This document shows, piece after piece, positions 1-10,021 of a DNA stretch of 64,000 bases. The position numbers and the translations under genes were made by a program. This DNA is from Athripsodes cinereus (Eukaryota; Arthropoda; Insecta; Trichoptera; Leptoceridae): the NCBI GenBank assembly GCA_947579605.1, contig OX388317.1, forward strand, positions 24,943,384 through 25,007,383. The letters are read 5' to 3'. How positions within the stretch are numbered: position 1 is the first letter of the stretch; every line of letters begins with the position of its first letter. Under the pieces are notes generated by a model. That model made no database searches and was not told where the DNA came from. It saw only the letters and a program-made list of their open reading frames with translations.

Positions 1-195
1 TTAAACATATTTGATATTAATAAAAACACTGTTTACTTTTCACTACTAATTTATTACTCGAGTACTTTCGTCAAGTTAGCTTGACATTTTCAAGAGAACT
101 AATATAAAAAATTTAAAGTCACATGCAATAACTCAGAAGTAATAAATCAGAAGTGAAAAGTAAACAGTGTTTTTGTTAATATCAAATATGTTTAG
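1..195. mobile_element. MITE with about 45-bp inverted ends (left edge at window start)
   Basis: The left end (ttgatattaataaaaacac, then tgtttacttttcac) returns inverted at about 150-195 as gtgaaaagtaaacagtg and tttttgttaatatcaa. There is no ORF. A related element with the same ends and the internal motif 'ctttcgtcaa..agcttgacatt' lies at 58491-58664, so this is a dispersed family. The first base may not be the true element boundary. Confidence 0.7.
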
Positions 196-444
196 TAAAT
201 TAATCATTTGGTGAGGTAATGTACGTAAATTTTACACATGAAACTATCATAATAAGACTTGGAAAATACAACGTCACCTTATTTGATAGTGCCCTGGATG
301 AGACTTGAACCCGCAAACCATCCTTTTCTCGAAGTTATCATTGTTATTTTCTATTTTTATAATTTTATACAAACCTCTCCGAACATTACTCAAGCAATAA
401 TTGATTAATAAATAATATAATAGCATGCCAGAAATCAACAGTTT

Positions 445-660
445 ATTTTGAATGTTTTTTAAATATTCTACAATGCACATCCGTTACTTGATTTTTTAAA
501 ATCGCGATCGATTTCGGTAAACCTTTACCATTGACGAGCGAGATAATACTCGCTCGTATTATCTCGCTCGTCAATGGTTAAGGTTTACCGAAATCGATCG
601 CGATTTTAAAAAATCAAGTAACGGATGTGCATTGTAGAATATTTAAAAAACATTCAAAAT
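445..660. repeat. Near-perfect long palindrome (foldback), arms about 105 bp
   Basis: The arm 445-549 is repeated inverted at 555-660 with about 5 bases between them. Only a few mismatches are visible, around 523-527 and 586-590. It could extrude as a cruciform or fold into a long hairpin RNA. A short direct repeat (atcaacagtttat) lies just outside both arms at about 433 and 703, possibly a remnant of the insertion. Confidence 0.85.
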
Positions 661-1155
661 GTCTCGTAACTGTTACATAGTTAATCCTTCTAAAATAACT
701 GATATCAACAGTTTATCCCAGACAATTTATAAAAATATTTTATTTATATATATTACATTAAATAAATGGCCAATGCCTTAGCGAATAAGTTTTACATATT
801 AGGTATATTAAGATTGAGATTGTACTAAATAGTATATATATTATATAATATAGATAGTACCTATACGTAGAACAAATTCATAAGATGATGGAATGATTAC
901 AAATGTTAGAAAAGCATCGGAAAACATCGTTCAGTGTATTATTTTCTCTAATCAAAATGTATTATTTATTATGTTTTCTTTTGGAGAAAAATTACAAAAT
1001 TTGACTTGTGTTGTTGATATTGTTTAGTTAAAATTTGTTGTAAGAATATGATGTGATTGTATTGATATAAATAGTATACCTAGATTTTTATTTTCGCCCT
1101 TATTATTTTATTCAATATACAATTCATTATTTTCTATTCAATGTGCTTAACACAT
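661..1155. other. AT-rich non-coding stretch
   Basis: Nothing convincing: no long ORF, no FLYWCH signature, only simple AT-rich sequence. Confidence 0.5.
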
Positions 1156-1159
1156 GTCT

Positions 1160-1320
1160 GTATCGTAGGGTCTGGTTTATATTATGATGTTGCCATTTCA
1201 TCCTCGGATCCCCACGTCTCCGAGTAGCATTCCTCTCGGCAATGTATGTTTTTTCAGTCATTCTGTCCTCATTCATTCTTTTCTCGTGCCCAAACTACCG
1301 CAGTTTATTCACTTTCATAC
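1160..1320 (-). mobile_element. LINE 3'-end fragment (GRPRTTWLDHV family)
   Basis: On the minus strand this matches the copy at 5550-5640: both contain the 'tctggtttatattat' and 'attcctctc' blocks in the same order. It is a decayed piece of the LINE family best preserved at 42355-42765. No coding capacity remains. Confidence 0.45.
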
Positions 1321-2165
1321 TTATGATTATCCCAGCAAAATTATTATATTATGAATTTTTTGAAACAATTGGATGTACTATATTATATACAACATTCCAA
1401 AAATTTCAAATTATGTGATAAGCATGGCACAGAGGAATTGGGAATGTTACCTAGGTTTATAGAGTACCTTCTCTTAACCGAGCCTTAAGTCGATTCATAA
1501 GCGTCGAAACTCTGTGTCGTGCACTCCTAAAGGAAATTCACATTATGTGGTAAAAACATTATTCTCAACATACCTACCTAGTTAATACCTATTCAAATAG
1601 GTTGACTATCTGTGAGTATTGAACCAATTAATTAGTCTAGAGTGGTTCAAAATATGATTATTATGTTATTTAATCCATGCTCGTTATTTGAATATCCCAT
1701 TGCTTTGAAAGATTATAATAAATTTTAATATTAAAATTGATGTGGGATCGTCTTTAAAACAATATAAGTAGTTAAGTACCTAACAGATCTTCATTATTAA
1801 TTTGTGTCCAAAATTGTTTAATTAATTAAAACTTAAAATATTGTACTAATGTGATATGATTGTATTGATGTTAATAAAGTACCTTCATAGTTTCTTATTA
1901 ATAGGCTTTTTATTTTCCATCCCAATTCAGAATATTTCTGCACTAATTGTTTCATCTTTATACATCATACATTGTGTATTATTGTTATAAATATTATTAA
2001 TATTGCTGTATGTAAAAGTGTTAATAAAGTATATAGTTTTTTTATAAACATTGTTTTAATTTTTCACCCCCATTTAGAACAGTTCTTCACTACTTGTATC
2101 ATCTTTACACATCATACATTCAGAAATAATGTAACTAATATTTTTGTTTGTATCAATGTCAATAA
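1321..2165. other. AT-rich intergenic or intronic DNA
   Basis: No supported gene. A short piece near 1480-1530 (taagtcgattcataagcg) resembles part of the dispersed element also seen at 9755-9790. The short ORF at 1972-2271 is AT-driven and runs into repeat sequence. Confidence 0.4.
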
Positions 2166-2246
2166 AGGATATAGTATTGATAATGTCTTGGTAAAAGACG
2201 AAACAATTGTCTACTCATATATAAAATATAGTGTATTTATAAAGAA
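2166..2246. repeat. Left part of a foldback element split by a LINE
   Basis: The block around 'cttggtaaaagacgaaacaa' through 'aaatatagtg' matches the intact foldback at 58924-59125. The matching remainder resumes at about 3136-3205, so the LINE piece between them inserted into an older copy of this repeat. Confidence 0.65.
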
Positions 2247-3135
2247 TTTTATACTATTGACAAAATGCTAACCGGGACTAGAGATCCTGTTTAGCGTGGA
2301 TCTATATTATCTTTGTAATATAGTAAATATACCTGCTTATTATCGTTATCTTAATGCGAGCACATTCGCACATTTATATTGTTCGCGGTGATTCCTCTGG
2401 TTGTCTCGGTTGCTTCACTGTATTTATAATATTATATTTCATATGCTACAGACGGTGCTACAGACGCATGCTTAAGATCCATTGGTCGGAGCACGTCGAA
2501 AACGAAGTAGTATTAACCAGGGTAGGCGAAAAAAGGCAACTCCTTAAGAGAATCAGCCAACAACGAGCTAACTGGATAGGCCATAACATCAGGCATCCAG
2601 GACTACTCATTGCCATCGCGGAGGGTAAGACCGAGGGGACAAATGGCAGAGGCCGACCAAGAGACGCATATATGGACCAACTGAAGAGGGACATGAACTG
2701 TGGCTCATACGTAGAGCTAAAAAGACTGGCTGAGAATAGGGAGGAATGGAGAAGAAAAACCAAACTCGTTGCAGACCAATCCAATGGATTGTAACTCAAT
2801 ATATATATTTCATATAAAAATCATCGACGTGAATGCTGGCCTAAAACTTTTACACTTAGCCCAGCATTCGATTCCACCTATTCATCATACTGTTCTGCCA
2901 ATGTTATATTATTTGTTTTATTTAGATAAATTGACGAAATGCTGTTCGGAGCCATTTACACTCTGATCAGCATTGATTTTGAAATAAATTTTACCAATTA
3001 TTGTTCTCTGACGTCTCTCTGAAAAGTTGTATGCTATTGATATGTACCTACACATGTACTAATTGTTATTTTGACTGACGATTACAAGTGTCCGGTTGGA
3101 CCTAGGGATGATAAACAAAATAAAATAAAATAAAA
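2247..3135 (+). mobile_element. 5'-truncated LINE 3' end (RTE-like, C-terminal reverse-transcriptase ORF)
   Basis: An open frame at about 2451-2794 gives RRMLKIHWSEHVENEVV, ANWIGHNIRH, GRGRPRDAYMDQLKRD and LAENREEWRRK. This is the order of motifs in the C-terminal tail of insect endonuclease/reverse-transcriptase LINEs, after the polymerase domain. A non-coding 3' region follows and ends in an A-rich tail of aaaataaaat units at about 3113-3135. Endonuclease and polymerase domains are absent, so it is dead on arrival. A second copy with a broken frame is at 11985-12300. Confidence 0.75.
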
Positions 3136-3205
3136 AAGTTGAGTGTTTACTTTATACCATGATGGAAAATACGCAAAAAGTTACGGATTACATTAAAAAT
3201 AGGAT
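3136..3205. repeat. Right part of the split foldback element
   Basis: The sequence 'agtgtttactttatacc' and 'acgcaaaaagttacggatta' matches about 59107-59165, continuing the piece that stops at 2246. Confidence 0.65.
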
Positions 3206-3779
3206 ATAATTTCTAATTAACAAACTTTTTATTTTCTATCCCAATTCAAAACAGTTCTGCGCTAATTGTACCATCTTTACACATCATTCATTGTGATATA
3301 ATGTATGTCATATTATAATATGTATTAGTGTTAATTAAGGACATAATTTCTAATTATAGACTTCTTTTTCATAATCATCATTCTTTGAATATTTGACCGG
3401 GCATATTATGACATTGTCTTTAACTTTTGATGTTAACACTTGAAGCAAAATCTGGTTTAATCGCCGTGCTAGATTAATGTCAAATCACGCTATTAATAAT
3501 TGTTAAAAATATTTGCGTTAATTAGTTCACGAATTAATATTATAATTATTAAAATGTTCACCACATATTATATTGATTGAAAAAACATAATGTTGAATTC
3601 CAAAAGTTATGTAAAAAGTCAAATTCTTTCATTTAATATAGAAATCACTCCTCATAGTAGCTATTTTAACATCTTACGTGAATTGGACGTCTACCTTAGA
3701 GATTTGATCACATCTTCATTTTCATTATTTCACCCTCGTTACGTGTTTTTTATTTGTTGTTGTTTATATTGTATTTCTT
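3206..3779. other. Non-coding stretch
   Basis: AT-rich DNA without a supported gene. The ORF at 3590-3898 overlaps a dispersed repeat and is not a gene. Confidence 0.4.
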
Positions 3780-4015
3780 TATTACTGAGCAACATTGAAG
3801 TGTCGTTTACGTGCCAATGCACCTCAAGGACGCTGTACAATTCATCAATTTGTTCTAGAACATTACATCCACGTCATAATATAAATGAAGATAAATAAAT
3901 AGATTAAATGAGAATCTTGGATACATAAAGATATTCACGTCAAAAGTTATATATTATATTGTATTATTTATAAATATTTAAGATACAATATTTATCCACG
4001 TCAAGAATGTAAAAC
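3780..4015 (-). repeat. Dispersed repeat, inverted copy of 6895-7115
   Basis: It contains 'gtcgtttacgtgcca', 'cacctcaaggac', 'acatccacgtcata' and repeated 'cacgtca' blocks. The same blocks appear reverse-complemented at 6895-7115, and a shorter third copy is at 17110-17190. The first two copies are in opposite orientation and bracket exons 1 and 2. Confidence 0.7.
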
Positions 4016-4106
4016 TGAATACAATTTTCAATAATACTTCATAAAATTAAAGGAATTTTGGCCCCTTCTGAATGTACATACTAACTCTACACATTGACAT
4101 TTTCAG

Positions 4107-4333
4107 CATGTTATGTGGAATCTCTATTCGGCAAACCATTGTTAATGTTAAACGGATACACGTATGGAAAACACACCAGTAACAGAGGAAAAATACGATG
4201 GACCTGCAGTATTCAAAAGAAGGGTTGCAGAGGAGTAGTGCATACTATAGATGGCGTTATCATAGCTGCCAATGAAGAACATAATCATGATCCGAAATAT
4301 GTATTAATTGATGGAAAATATGTCAAAGTTTAA
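4107..4333 (+). CDS. mod(mdg4): FLYWCH zinc-finger terminal exon 1 (mod(mdg4)-like)
   Basis: This is an alternative 3' terminal exon, not a free-standing gene. It begins after the acceptor 'acattttcag' and enters phase 1 (two bases, ca, finish a codon started upstream). It encodes 74 residues, then TAA. The FLYWCH core is GKPLLMLNGYTYGKH, then RWTC, GC and EHNH. The predicted zinc ligands are C33, C40, H58 and H60, counted from the first full codon. The tail is KYVLIDGKYVKV, the standard ending of this subfamily. In mod(mdg4) such an exon supplies the isoform-specific C-terminus of a nuclear BTB chromatin protein. A polyadenylation-type AATAAA lies at 4605-4610. The shared 5' part is outside the window. 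Confidence 0.9.
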
Positions 4334-5540
4334 CTGTTTATATAGGATTTTAAAAAATCATTTTGTAATTTGTCTTGTAGACATTATTGTACTGACAATT
4401 TGAGTTTTACATGCATTAGTCAGCTGGCTATTCTACTATTTGTTGGAGATGCCGTGAAGATATATTTATACATACACCAACTTATATTGAGTTAGTTGGA
4501 AGATATCGCGCCTCTGGATAAACTCGCCTATTGTGCTAAACTATTTGTATATAACATGTTGTAATCCTATTTCTGTTTATTATTTTTGTTTTAAGATTTT
4601 GCACAATAAAGTTTTTTATTATTATTGTATAGACTGGAATGTCAAAGGACAAATTAGTAATTTGACCAAACATATTGTTGATGTATGGCTTGAAGGACAT
4701 CGATTGTTTTTTTTTGTATCGAAGGGGTACTTTTATGGCATTGTCAGATGTAAAGGTTGTGCAATACTTAAGTATAAGTAGAAAATAAACCTTTAACATC
4801 TTTAAATTATGGATTTGAAACTACATAATACTTACAATATATTTAGATATTTTGAAACATGTTTTCTGAGAAAATTAGTACTGGGTTACTAGTCTATACC
4901 ATAAATGTCAATGTATATGTATAAATAATTGGATTATAATATATAACAATGTATCAAGCTACGAAACCGACACACATGAGTTAGTGTCATAAATCAAACC
5001 TTAAAATAAAATTCCTTGTTTTTTGGCTATTCATTATATAGCAGCTGTAAAAATAATACTTTCCTATAATAAATTGAATTTTTTTGAATCAATATGTAAT
5101 ATATATTAATAATTTTCAGTGTTAAGAAACTATTAGTTAATTCAAAAATATCAAATATAATTGGTATTCTTGTTAAAATAATGGATTAGATTAAGCTAAC
5201 CGATTGATCCGCCGATTTGTTAACTAACGACCCATAAAACTGTTGTTTGAAAATAAAACATCGATTACCTCAATTTGAGTTCGTTGTGGCTTGAAACATT
5301 GTTGTATGAAGGTATTATATTTTATTTTATTGCAAAATGATGTATACGTTTATATTATATGAAACAGAAATAATTATGAGGATAAAGGAGGATGAAAATG
5401 GCGGCATAAATGCAGTAGAAAGGAGAGATGTTTATAATGATGTGTGGTAAAAGTCTGAAAAAAGGTGTGCCAAATAGGTCTACACGAAAAGACTGTGGAA
5501 TGAAATTTGAATGTAAATAAGTTACGATGGGTTGACGAAG
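4334..5540. other. 3'UTR of exon 1 and spacer
   Basis: The proximal part is probable 3'UTR, with AATAAA at 4605-4610 and again near 4787. A fragment of the 'gctggctac..gccgtgatgg' repeat family sits at 4409-4462. The rest is AT-rich with no supported gene; the overlapping ORFs at 4533-4799 on both strands are AT-driven. Confidence 0.5.
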
Positions 5541-5810
5541 AAGAACGACCAAGAAAATATACTTGGCTGAGAGGAATGGTGCTCGTAGACGTGACCGTCC
5601 GAGGATCAATTAATGGCAAGATTATAATATAAACCAGATCCTACAGGACGGACTCATGGTGATCACATTGAATAGAATAGCATGTATGAGGAATTGTATG
5701 AGAGTGACGGAAGCGAAAAGTGTATGCAAGGATAAGAGTAAGTGGCGCTCGATTATTTCTGCATACCCCACCAAGGAAACGACGTGATGGTATGGATGTG
5801 TGGATGAGAC
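5541..5810 (+). mobile_element. LINE 3'-end fragment (GRPRTTWLDHV family)
   Basis: The blocks 'aaccagatcctacaggacgg', 'aggaattgtatgagagtga' and 'gcgctcgattatttctgcat' align with 6210-6410 and 42590-42760. It is the decayed C-terminal reverse-transcriptase tail of a LINE, with several frame breaks. Confidence 0.6.
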
Positions 5811-6189
5811 AAATTGTAATAATTTCCTCATGTTTAAGATGTTTTTATATTGTACCTACCTATAATTATTGTGCTCTCGTGGTAATGGTTAAATTCTTAT
5901 GTACAAACTGTGAATAAATAATGTGTACCATTATCTATATTCCATTTTTCTTTATTCTCCTCCGTGTACCTCCGTAAATCTTAATTTTTCTTTTATTCTA
6001 CATGTTTGACAATAGTCTTCGGCAAAGAAAATCTTCTGTAAGTTTCCGAGAATCCTGCAACTCCAAACACTTTTTCAAAATCTGTCCTATTAAATTTCCA
6101 AGTATCTTATCTTAACACCAAATATTTATGATCCGTGTCCCCAGCAAAATATGTCTCATTTTTTTCTCGACGATTTAAGTATTCGACAA

Positions 6190-6410
6190 AATAAAAGTGA
6201 AGAAAATGACAAAGAAAATATATATGGTTGAGAAGAAGTTATAAATCAGATCCTCCAAGACGGACATGTGCTGAGCACACTGAATAGGAATGAGGAATTG
6301 TATGACAGTGACGGTAGCGAAAAGTGTATGCAAGGAGAGGAGGAAGCAGCGCTCGATTTTTTCTGTCTACCTCGAAAGGGAAGCGGCGTCATGGTGACTC
6401 TTTTTTATGA
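6190..6410 (+). mobile_element. LINE 3'-end fragment (GRPRTTWLDHV family)
   Basis: It matches the neighbouring copy at 5541-5810 ('cagatcctccaagacggac', 'agtgacggtagcgaaaag', 'gcagcgctcgatttt'). Two adjacent copies in one orientation suggest either two insertions or a local duplication. The ORF at 6268-6504 is part of this relic and is not a gene. Confidence 0.6.
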
Positions 6411-6580
6411 TAATTGCATGAAGAAAAAAAAACGCAATAGAATTAAACAGTTATTATATTACTATATTATAATTATTATTTTTTATTCCAAACATTCATC
6501 ATAATAATGTTCAGATATTAGCAATATACCGCCTGATGACCTGATCAATAAATAACTTATAATTTTATTTAATTTTCCAG

Positions 6581-6795
6581 TTCGCTATACCGTATCAAAG
6601 TTTGGGAAGACAATGATATTGTTGAATGGATTCACATACTCGAAACATTCCTCAAAGGATGACAAGATACGTTGGACTTGCAGTACACAAAGGAGAGGAT
6701 GTAAAGCAGTGTTATATACTGTGGCAGGGATGATCACAAGTGCACACGAAGAACATAATCATAATTCAAAATTCATTAAATTTATTAAGCATTAA
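6581..6795 (+). CDS. mod(mdg4): FLYWCH zinc-finger terminal exon 2
   Basis: The acceptor is 'aattttccag' and entry is in phase 1 (tt). It encodes 70 residues, then TAA. The core reads FGKTMILLNGFTYSKH, RWTCSTQRRGC and EEHNH; ligands are C33, C40, H58 and H60. The C-terminus is short (NSKFIKFIKH), shared only with exon 3, in place of the usual KYVxIxGKYVKV tail. Exon 3 is its closest relative and the resemblance continues through the upstream intron end and the downstream non-coding DNA, so the two come from a segmental duplication. Function is inferred from the family: the variable zinc finger of one BTB-FLYWCH isoform. Confidence 0.9.
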
Positions 6796-6825
6796 GAAAA
6801 ATTAAATCGAAGTTATTTTAATTGT

Positions 6826-7138
6826 AGGTACTAATTGTACTTTTTATTTTACTAATTACTTTTAAATATTGCATTCTGTTTTACATTCTTGTCTTTAAAT
6901 ATTGTATTCTGTTTTACATTATTGACGTGGATTCATATTGTATCTAAAATATGTATTTGTAATTCAATGTATGGAACTTCTGACGTGGATACCTTTATGT
7001 ATCCGAGATTTCTCATTTATCTATATTTATAATATGACGTGGATGTAATGTCCTAGAATTTATGAATTGTACAGTGTCCTTGAGGTGCTTTGGCACGTAA
7101 ACGACACTTTAATATTGTCCAATAATAATAAGTACAAT
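6826..7138 (+). repeat. Dispersed repeat inserted in the exon 2 3'UTR (6895-7115 matches 3780-4015)
   Basis: In the paralogous exon 3 segment, 'cgaagttatt' is followed at once by 'accattgtat'. Here these are separated by about 310 bp, which contain the 'gacgtggat' repeat also found inverted at 3780-4015. The insertion therefore postdates the exon 2/3 duplication. Confidence 0.65.
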
Positions 7139-7195
7139 TAACCATTGTATGAGGTTAAATAAAATGTAAATTTTTACACAAAAAATTGACACATA

Positions 7196-7628
7196 AGACT
7201 TTGAAAAGACATCACCTTGTTTGGTAAAAACTAAAAATTTATCCTATGACGGGACTTATCCTTTTCGCGAGTGTGCTTTGTCCAATAAAACTACCGAGCG
7301 ACATACCGAAGGTTTTGATATTCTTTTTTATAAACTTCAATGAGTTCGTCGGTAGCCTGGAGGTAGAGTCTCGGCCTCGTGAACAAGGGGTCCGTGGTTC
7401 GATACCAGGTGCCGGCAAACTCCCCTTTCATGACACAAGCTTTTAGTAGCTTACTGTGAAAGGTGTATAAGGTTGTATTTGGGTTTATAACAAACAAAAC
7501 CCAGATATATCTTTATAAATTAAAAAAAAAATGACAGCTTAAGAGTTGTAGGTTTATATGAGAGGATTCGCGAAAAGGATAGATTACTGGTTCCAGGGAA
7601 CTATCGAATGAGATGACATTCTGGTATA
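7196..7628. mobile_element. Inverted-repeat element carrying a nested SINE
   Basis: The left end (gacatcaccttgtttggta, then ccttttcgcgag) and the right end (gattcgcgaaaagga, then atgagatgacatt) are inverted relatives. The orthologous copy at 8966-9247, downstream of exon 3, lacks the SINE. The element was therefore present before the exon 2/3 duplication. Confidence 0.6.
7342..7531 (+). mobile_element. tRNA-derived SINE, copy 1
   Basis: A tRNA-like head has an A-box-like 'gtagcctggaggtagag' and a B-box-like 'ggttcgatacc'. The body ends in 'aacccagatatatctttata' and an A-rich tail. Other copies are at 18417-18592 (minus), 34571-34753 (plus) and 39793-39907 (minus, head lost). RNA polymerase III transcription is expected for the family. 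Confidence 0.8.
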
Positions 7629-8040
7629 CTTAGTAATGATGTCATAATTATGCTGGATACTTGTATCTGGAACTTAACTCTTACCAAATCAGTGGAAGTC
7701 GTTTTTTCTAAGCTTTTAGTATGCGATAATTTCATGTATTAAATTTGCAAAATGTATCGTATTCCTATACAATTTTCTTAGAGGCGAGGGTACCTCATGT
7801 CATTCAGAAGCATAAAAAGCAAATTTATACTCAATATTCTGTTGTTCGATATTTCAATCTGTCTATATTATCAGGTCCATCCTAACTCCATTAATTTGTT
7901 ATCTTTTAAATAAATATTAATTTCTAAGAATAAACAGTGTAATATTCAATTATATGAGTTTTATTATTCCCAAAGGCCTTTTTAACCATGCTTCGTTATT
8001 CGTGGACAATATTATAAAATTATAATATTATATAATTAAA
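7629..8040 (+). repeat. Duplicated 3' flank of exon 2 (paralogous to 9240-9550)
   Basis: Long blocks such as 'gtattaaatttgcaaaatg', 'tcgatatttcaatctgtct' and 'gagttttattattcccaaa' occur in the same order at 9240-9550. They carry AATAAA signals (about 7908 and 7930), so this is probably a duplicated 3'UTR or poly(A) region. Confidence 0.75.
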
Positions 8041-8327
8041 TATATGGGTCGCAATTGTACAAAATAAAATTACAAAAATGCTGATTATGCTCAATTGTCG
8101 CCCTTTGTCATTTTCAGATTCCCATGTAGTTGCCTCCTTTATTTGGTCGCTTCATCCTGTTGGTGCTCGACCCTTCCTTGTGTTATAGTCTTTATATAGA
8201 TGATATTTTTGCGTAAACTCGCTTAATTTTTTTTTTATATTAGACATCACGATTAGAGAACCATGTAACATTGTGCATCGGAAGAATTAAGAAATCACTT
8301 TCACAGATGAGTCACTTTTCATTCTTA
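8041..8327. other. Spacer with a fragment of a dispersed hairpin element
   Basis: The blocks 'gaaccatgtaacattgtgc' and 'aagaaatcactttcacag' at about 8255-8305 are the inverted counterpart of the 75-bp repeat unit that follows. Similar sequence is at 33080-33160 and 9785-9850. No gene. Confidence 0.5.
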
Positions 8328-8625
8328 CGATTAGATTATGCACAGTGTTACACTGTGTAAATATGGCTCTCCAATCGAGATGTCTGATTAGTTTATTGAT
8401 AACGATTAGATTATGCACAGTGTTACACTGTGTAAAAATGGCTCTCCAATCGAGATGACTGATTAGTTTATTGATAACGATTAGATTATGCACAGTGTTA
8501 CATTGTGTAAACATGGCTCTCCAATCGAAATGTCTGATTAGTTTATTGATAAAGATTAGATTATGCACAGTGTTACACTGTGTAAACATGGCTCTCCAAT
8601 CGAGATGACTGATTAGTTTATTGAG
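8328..8625. repeat. Tandem repeat, 75 bp x 4
   Basis: Units start at 8328, 8403, 8478 and 8553 and differ at few positions. Each holds the small palindrome 'cacagtgttacactgtg' followed by 'atggctctccaatcgag'. Because 75 is divisible by three, the minus strand stays open for 113 codons, which explains the ORF there; it is not evidence of a gene. The array lies immediately upstream of exon 3. Confidence 0.9.
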
Positions 8626-8696
8626 CATAATGTTTAGAAACCATCACAATCACCACCTGATAAGTAAATAACACGTTATTTTTTTGTATTTTCCAG

Positions 8697-8911
8697 TTCG
8701 CTTCTACGTATCTAAGTTTGGGGAGACAACTATATTGTTGAATGGATTCACATACTCGAAACATTCTTCAAAGGGTAACAAGATACGTTGGACTTGCATT
8801 GCGTGGAGAAAAGGTTGTACAGCAGGGTTTTACACCGTAGATGGCATGATCACCAGTACACGAGGAGAACATAATCACAATTCGAAATTTATTAAATTTG
8901 TTAAGCGTTAA
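8697..8911 (+). CDS. mod(mdg4): FLYWCH zinc-finger terminal exon 3
   Basis: The acceptor is 'tttttgtattttccag', phase 1 (tt). It encodes 70 residues ending NSKFIKFVKR, then TAA. The core is FGETTILLNGFTYSKH, RWTCIAWRKGC and GEHNH, with ligands C33, C40, H58 and H60 intact. It is the same length as exon 2 and nearly the same at both ends. Differences cluster between the cysteines and in the GFYTVDGMITSTR strand. Downstream AATAAA motifs are at 9457-9462 and 9473-9478. An alternative C-terminal finger of the BTB-FLYWCH protein is the likely role. Confidence 0.9.
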
Positions 8912-8965
8912 AGAAAAATATCGAAGTTATTTACCATTGTATGTGGTTACATAATATTTCAACTT

Positions 8966-9247
8966 TTACGTCACCTTTTTGATAGATCTCAAGACGAGAC
9001 TAAGACTCCAGACCTATCCTTTCCGCGATGTCTACTTTGTCCGATTAAACTACCGAGAGACAACGGAAGGTTTCGATCTTCTCTCTTACAAACCTCAATT
9101 ACAGCTTCATAATTATTATTATTCTAAAATATCACTCTGTACTGTGACCATAACAGCTTATTATGTAAGTTTATCCGAGAGAATTCGCGAATAGGAAGGA
9201 TTGCTGGTTCAAGTCCTGTCTGGGGAACTACCAAATAAGGTGACGTT
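8966..9247. mobile_element. Inverted-repeat element (SINE-free copy)
   Basis: The ends 'acgtcaccttttttgatag'-like (8968) and 'ctaccaaataaggtgacgt' (9228-9246) are inverted. The copy at 7196-7628 has the same ends plus a SINE. The ORF at 8979-9194 falls entirely inside and is not a gene. Confidence 0.6.
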
Positions 9248-9550
9248 GTTTTTTCTAAGTTTTTAGTATGTGATAATTTCGTGTATTAAATTTGCAAAAT
9301 GTATCGTATTCCTATATAATTTTCTTAGAGTCGAGGGTACTTCGTGTTATTCTGAAGTATAAAATGCAAGTTTATACTCAAAATACTGTGGTTCGATATT
9401 TCAATCTGTCTTTATATTATAAGGTCCACCCTGACTCGATTCATTTCTGTCTTTTGAATAAATATTATAAGCAATAAAGACTCTGCTTTTCACTTATATG
9501 AGTTTTATTATTCCCAAAAGCCTTTTGAAGCAAGCTTCATTATTCGTTAG
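9248..9550 (+). repeat. Duplicated 3' flank of exon 3 (paralogous to 7629-8040)
   Basis: It is collinear with the flank of exon 2 and includes the poly(A)-type signals. Shared blocks include 'tgcaaaatgtatcgtattcc'. Confidence 0.75.
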
Positions 9551-10008
9551 TAATATTATAAAATTCTTAATATTGCAAAATATATAAATTGCTAAAACTT
9601 ATTGTTGAACGTTTTCGAGTCAATCGTATTATAAATATAAATTGTACAAAAATCCATTGTACAAAGTTAAATTACAAACTTTAAGTTTCTAACTTTAAGT
9701 GCAAAATCTAATCGGAAGAGTTTATTTGTGTGGATCATTAATTTAAGCTAGCCTAGAGTCAATTCGTAAGCGTTGAGACGCCTTTATCAATTAGTCCGAT
9801 TTAATTTTGCACAATGTTACGTTGTGTAAACATGGTTCTCCTATAGCAGCGCCCACACAGCTAAATGAAGACGTCAATCTGCAATCATTCGGTGACAATT
9901 TATTCGGAGCATTCTCCGAAAAAATAAACCCGTCCCAAAGAGGGTAACGACTAACGAAGGCATTCATTCGAATATTTCTAAGGAGAATGCGGCGCATTGT
10001 CATCGAAT
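9551..10008. other. Spacer with fragments of a dispersed hairpin element
   Basis: At 9750-9850, 'caattcgtaagcgttgaga' and 'ttgcacaatgttacgttgtg' relate to the 75-bp repeat unit and to 33075-33160. The minus ORF at 9791-10069 crosses repeat DNA and is rejected. Confidence 0.45.
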
Positions 10009-10021
10009 AATTGAAGATTGA

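Noticed and set aside
2458..2799. Minus-strand ORF of 113 codons
   Set aside because: Shadow of the plus-strand LINE reverse-transcriptase tail.
5355..5831. Overlapping minus ORFs of 69-84 codons
   Set aside because: Antisense of a decayed LINE 3' end; no domain.
8287..8628. 113-residue minus-strand ORF with internal peptide repeats
   Set aside because: It is the 75-bp tandem repeat read in frame; 75 is a multiple of three, so openness is automatic.
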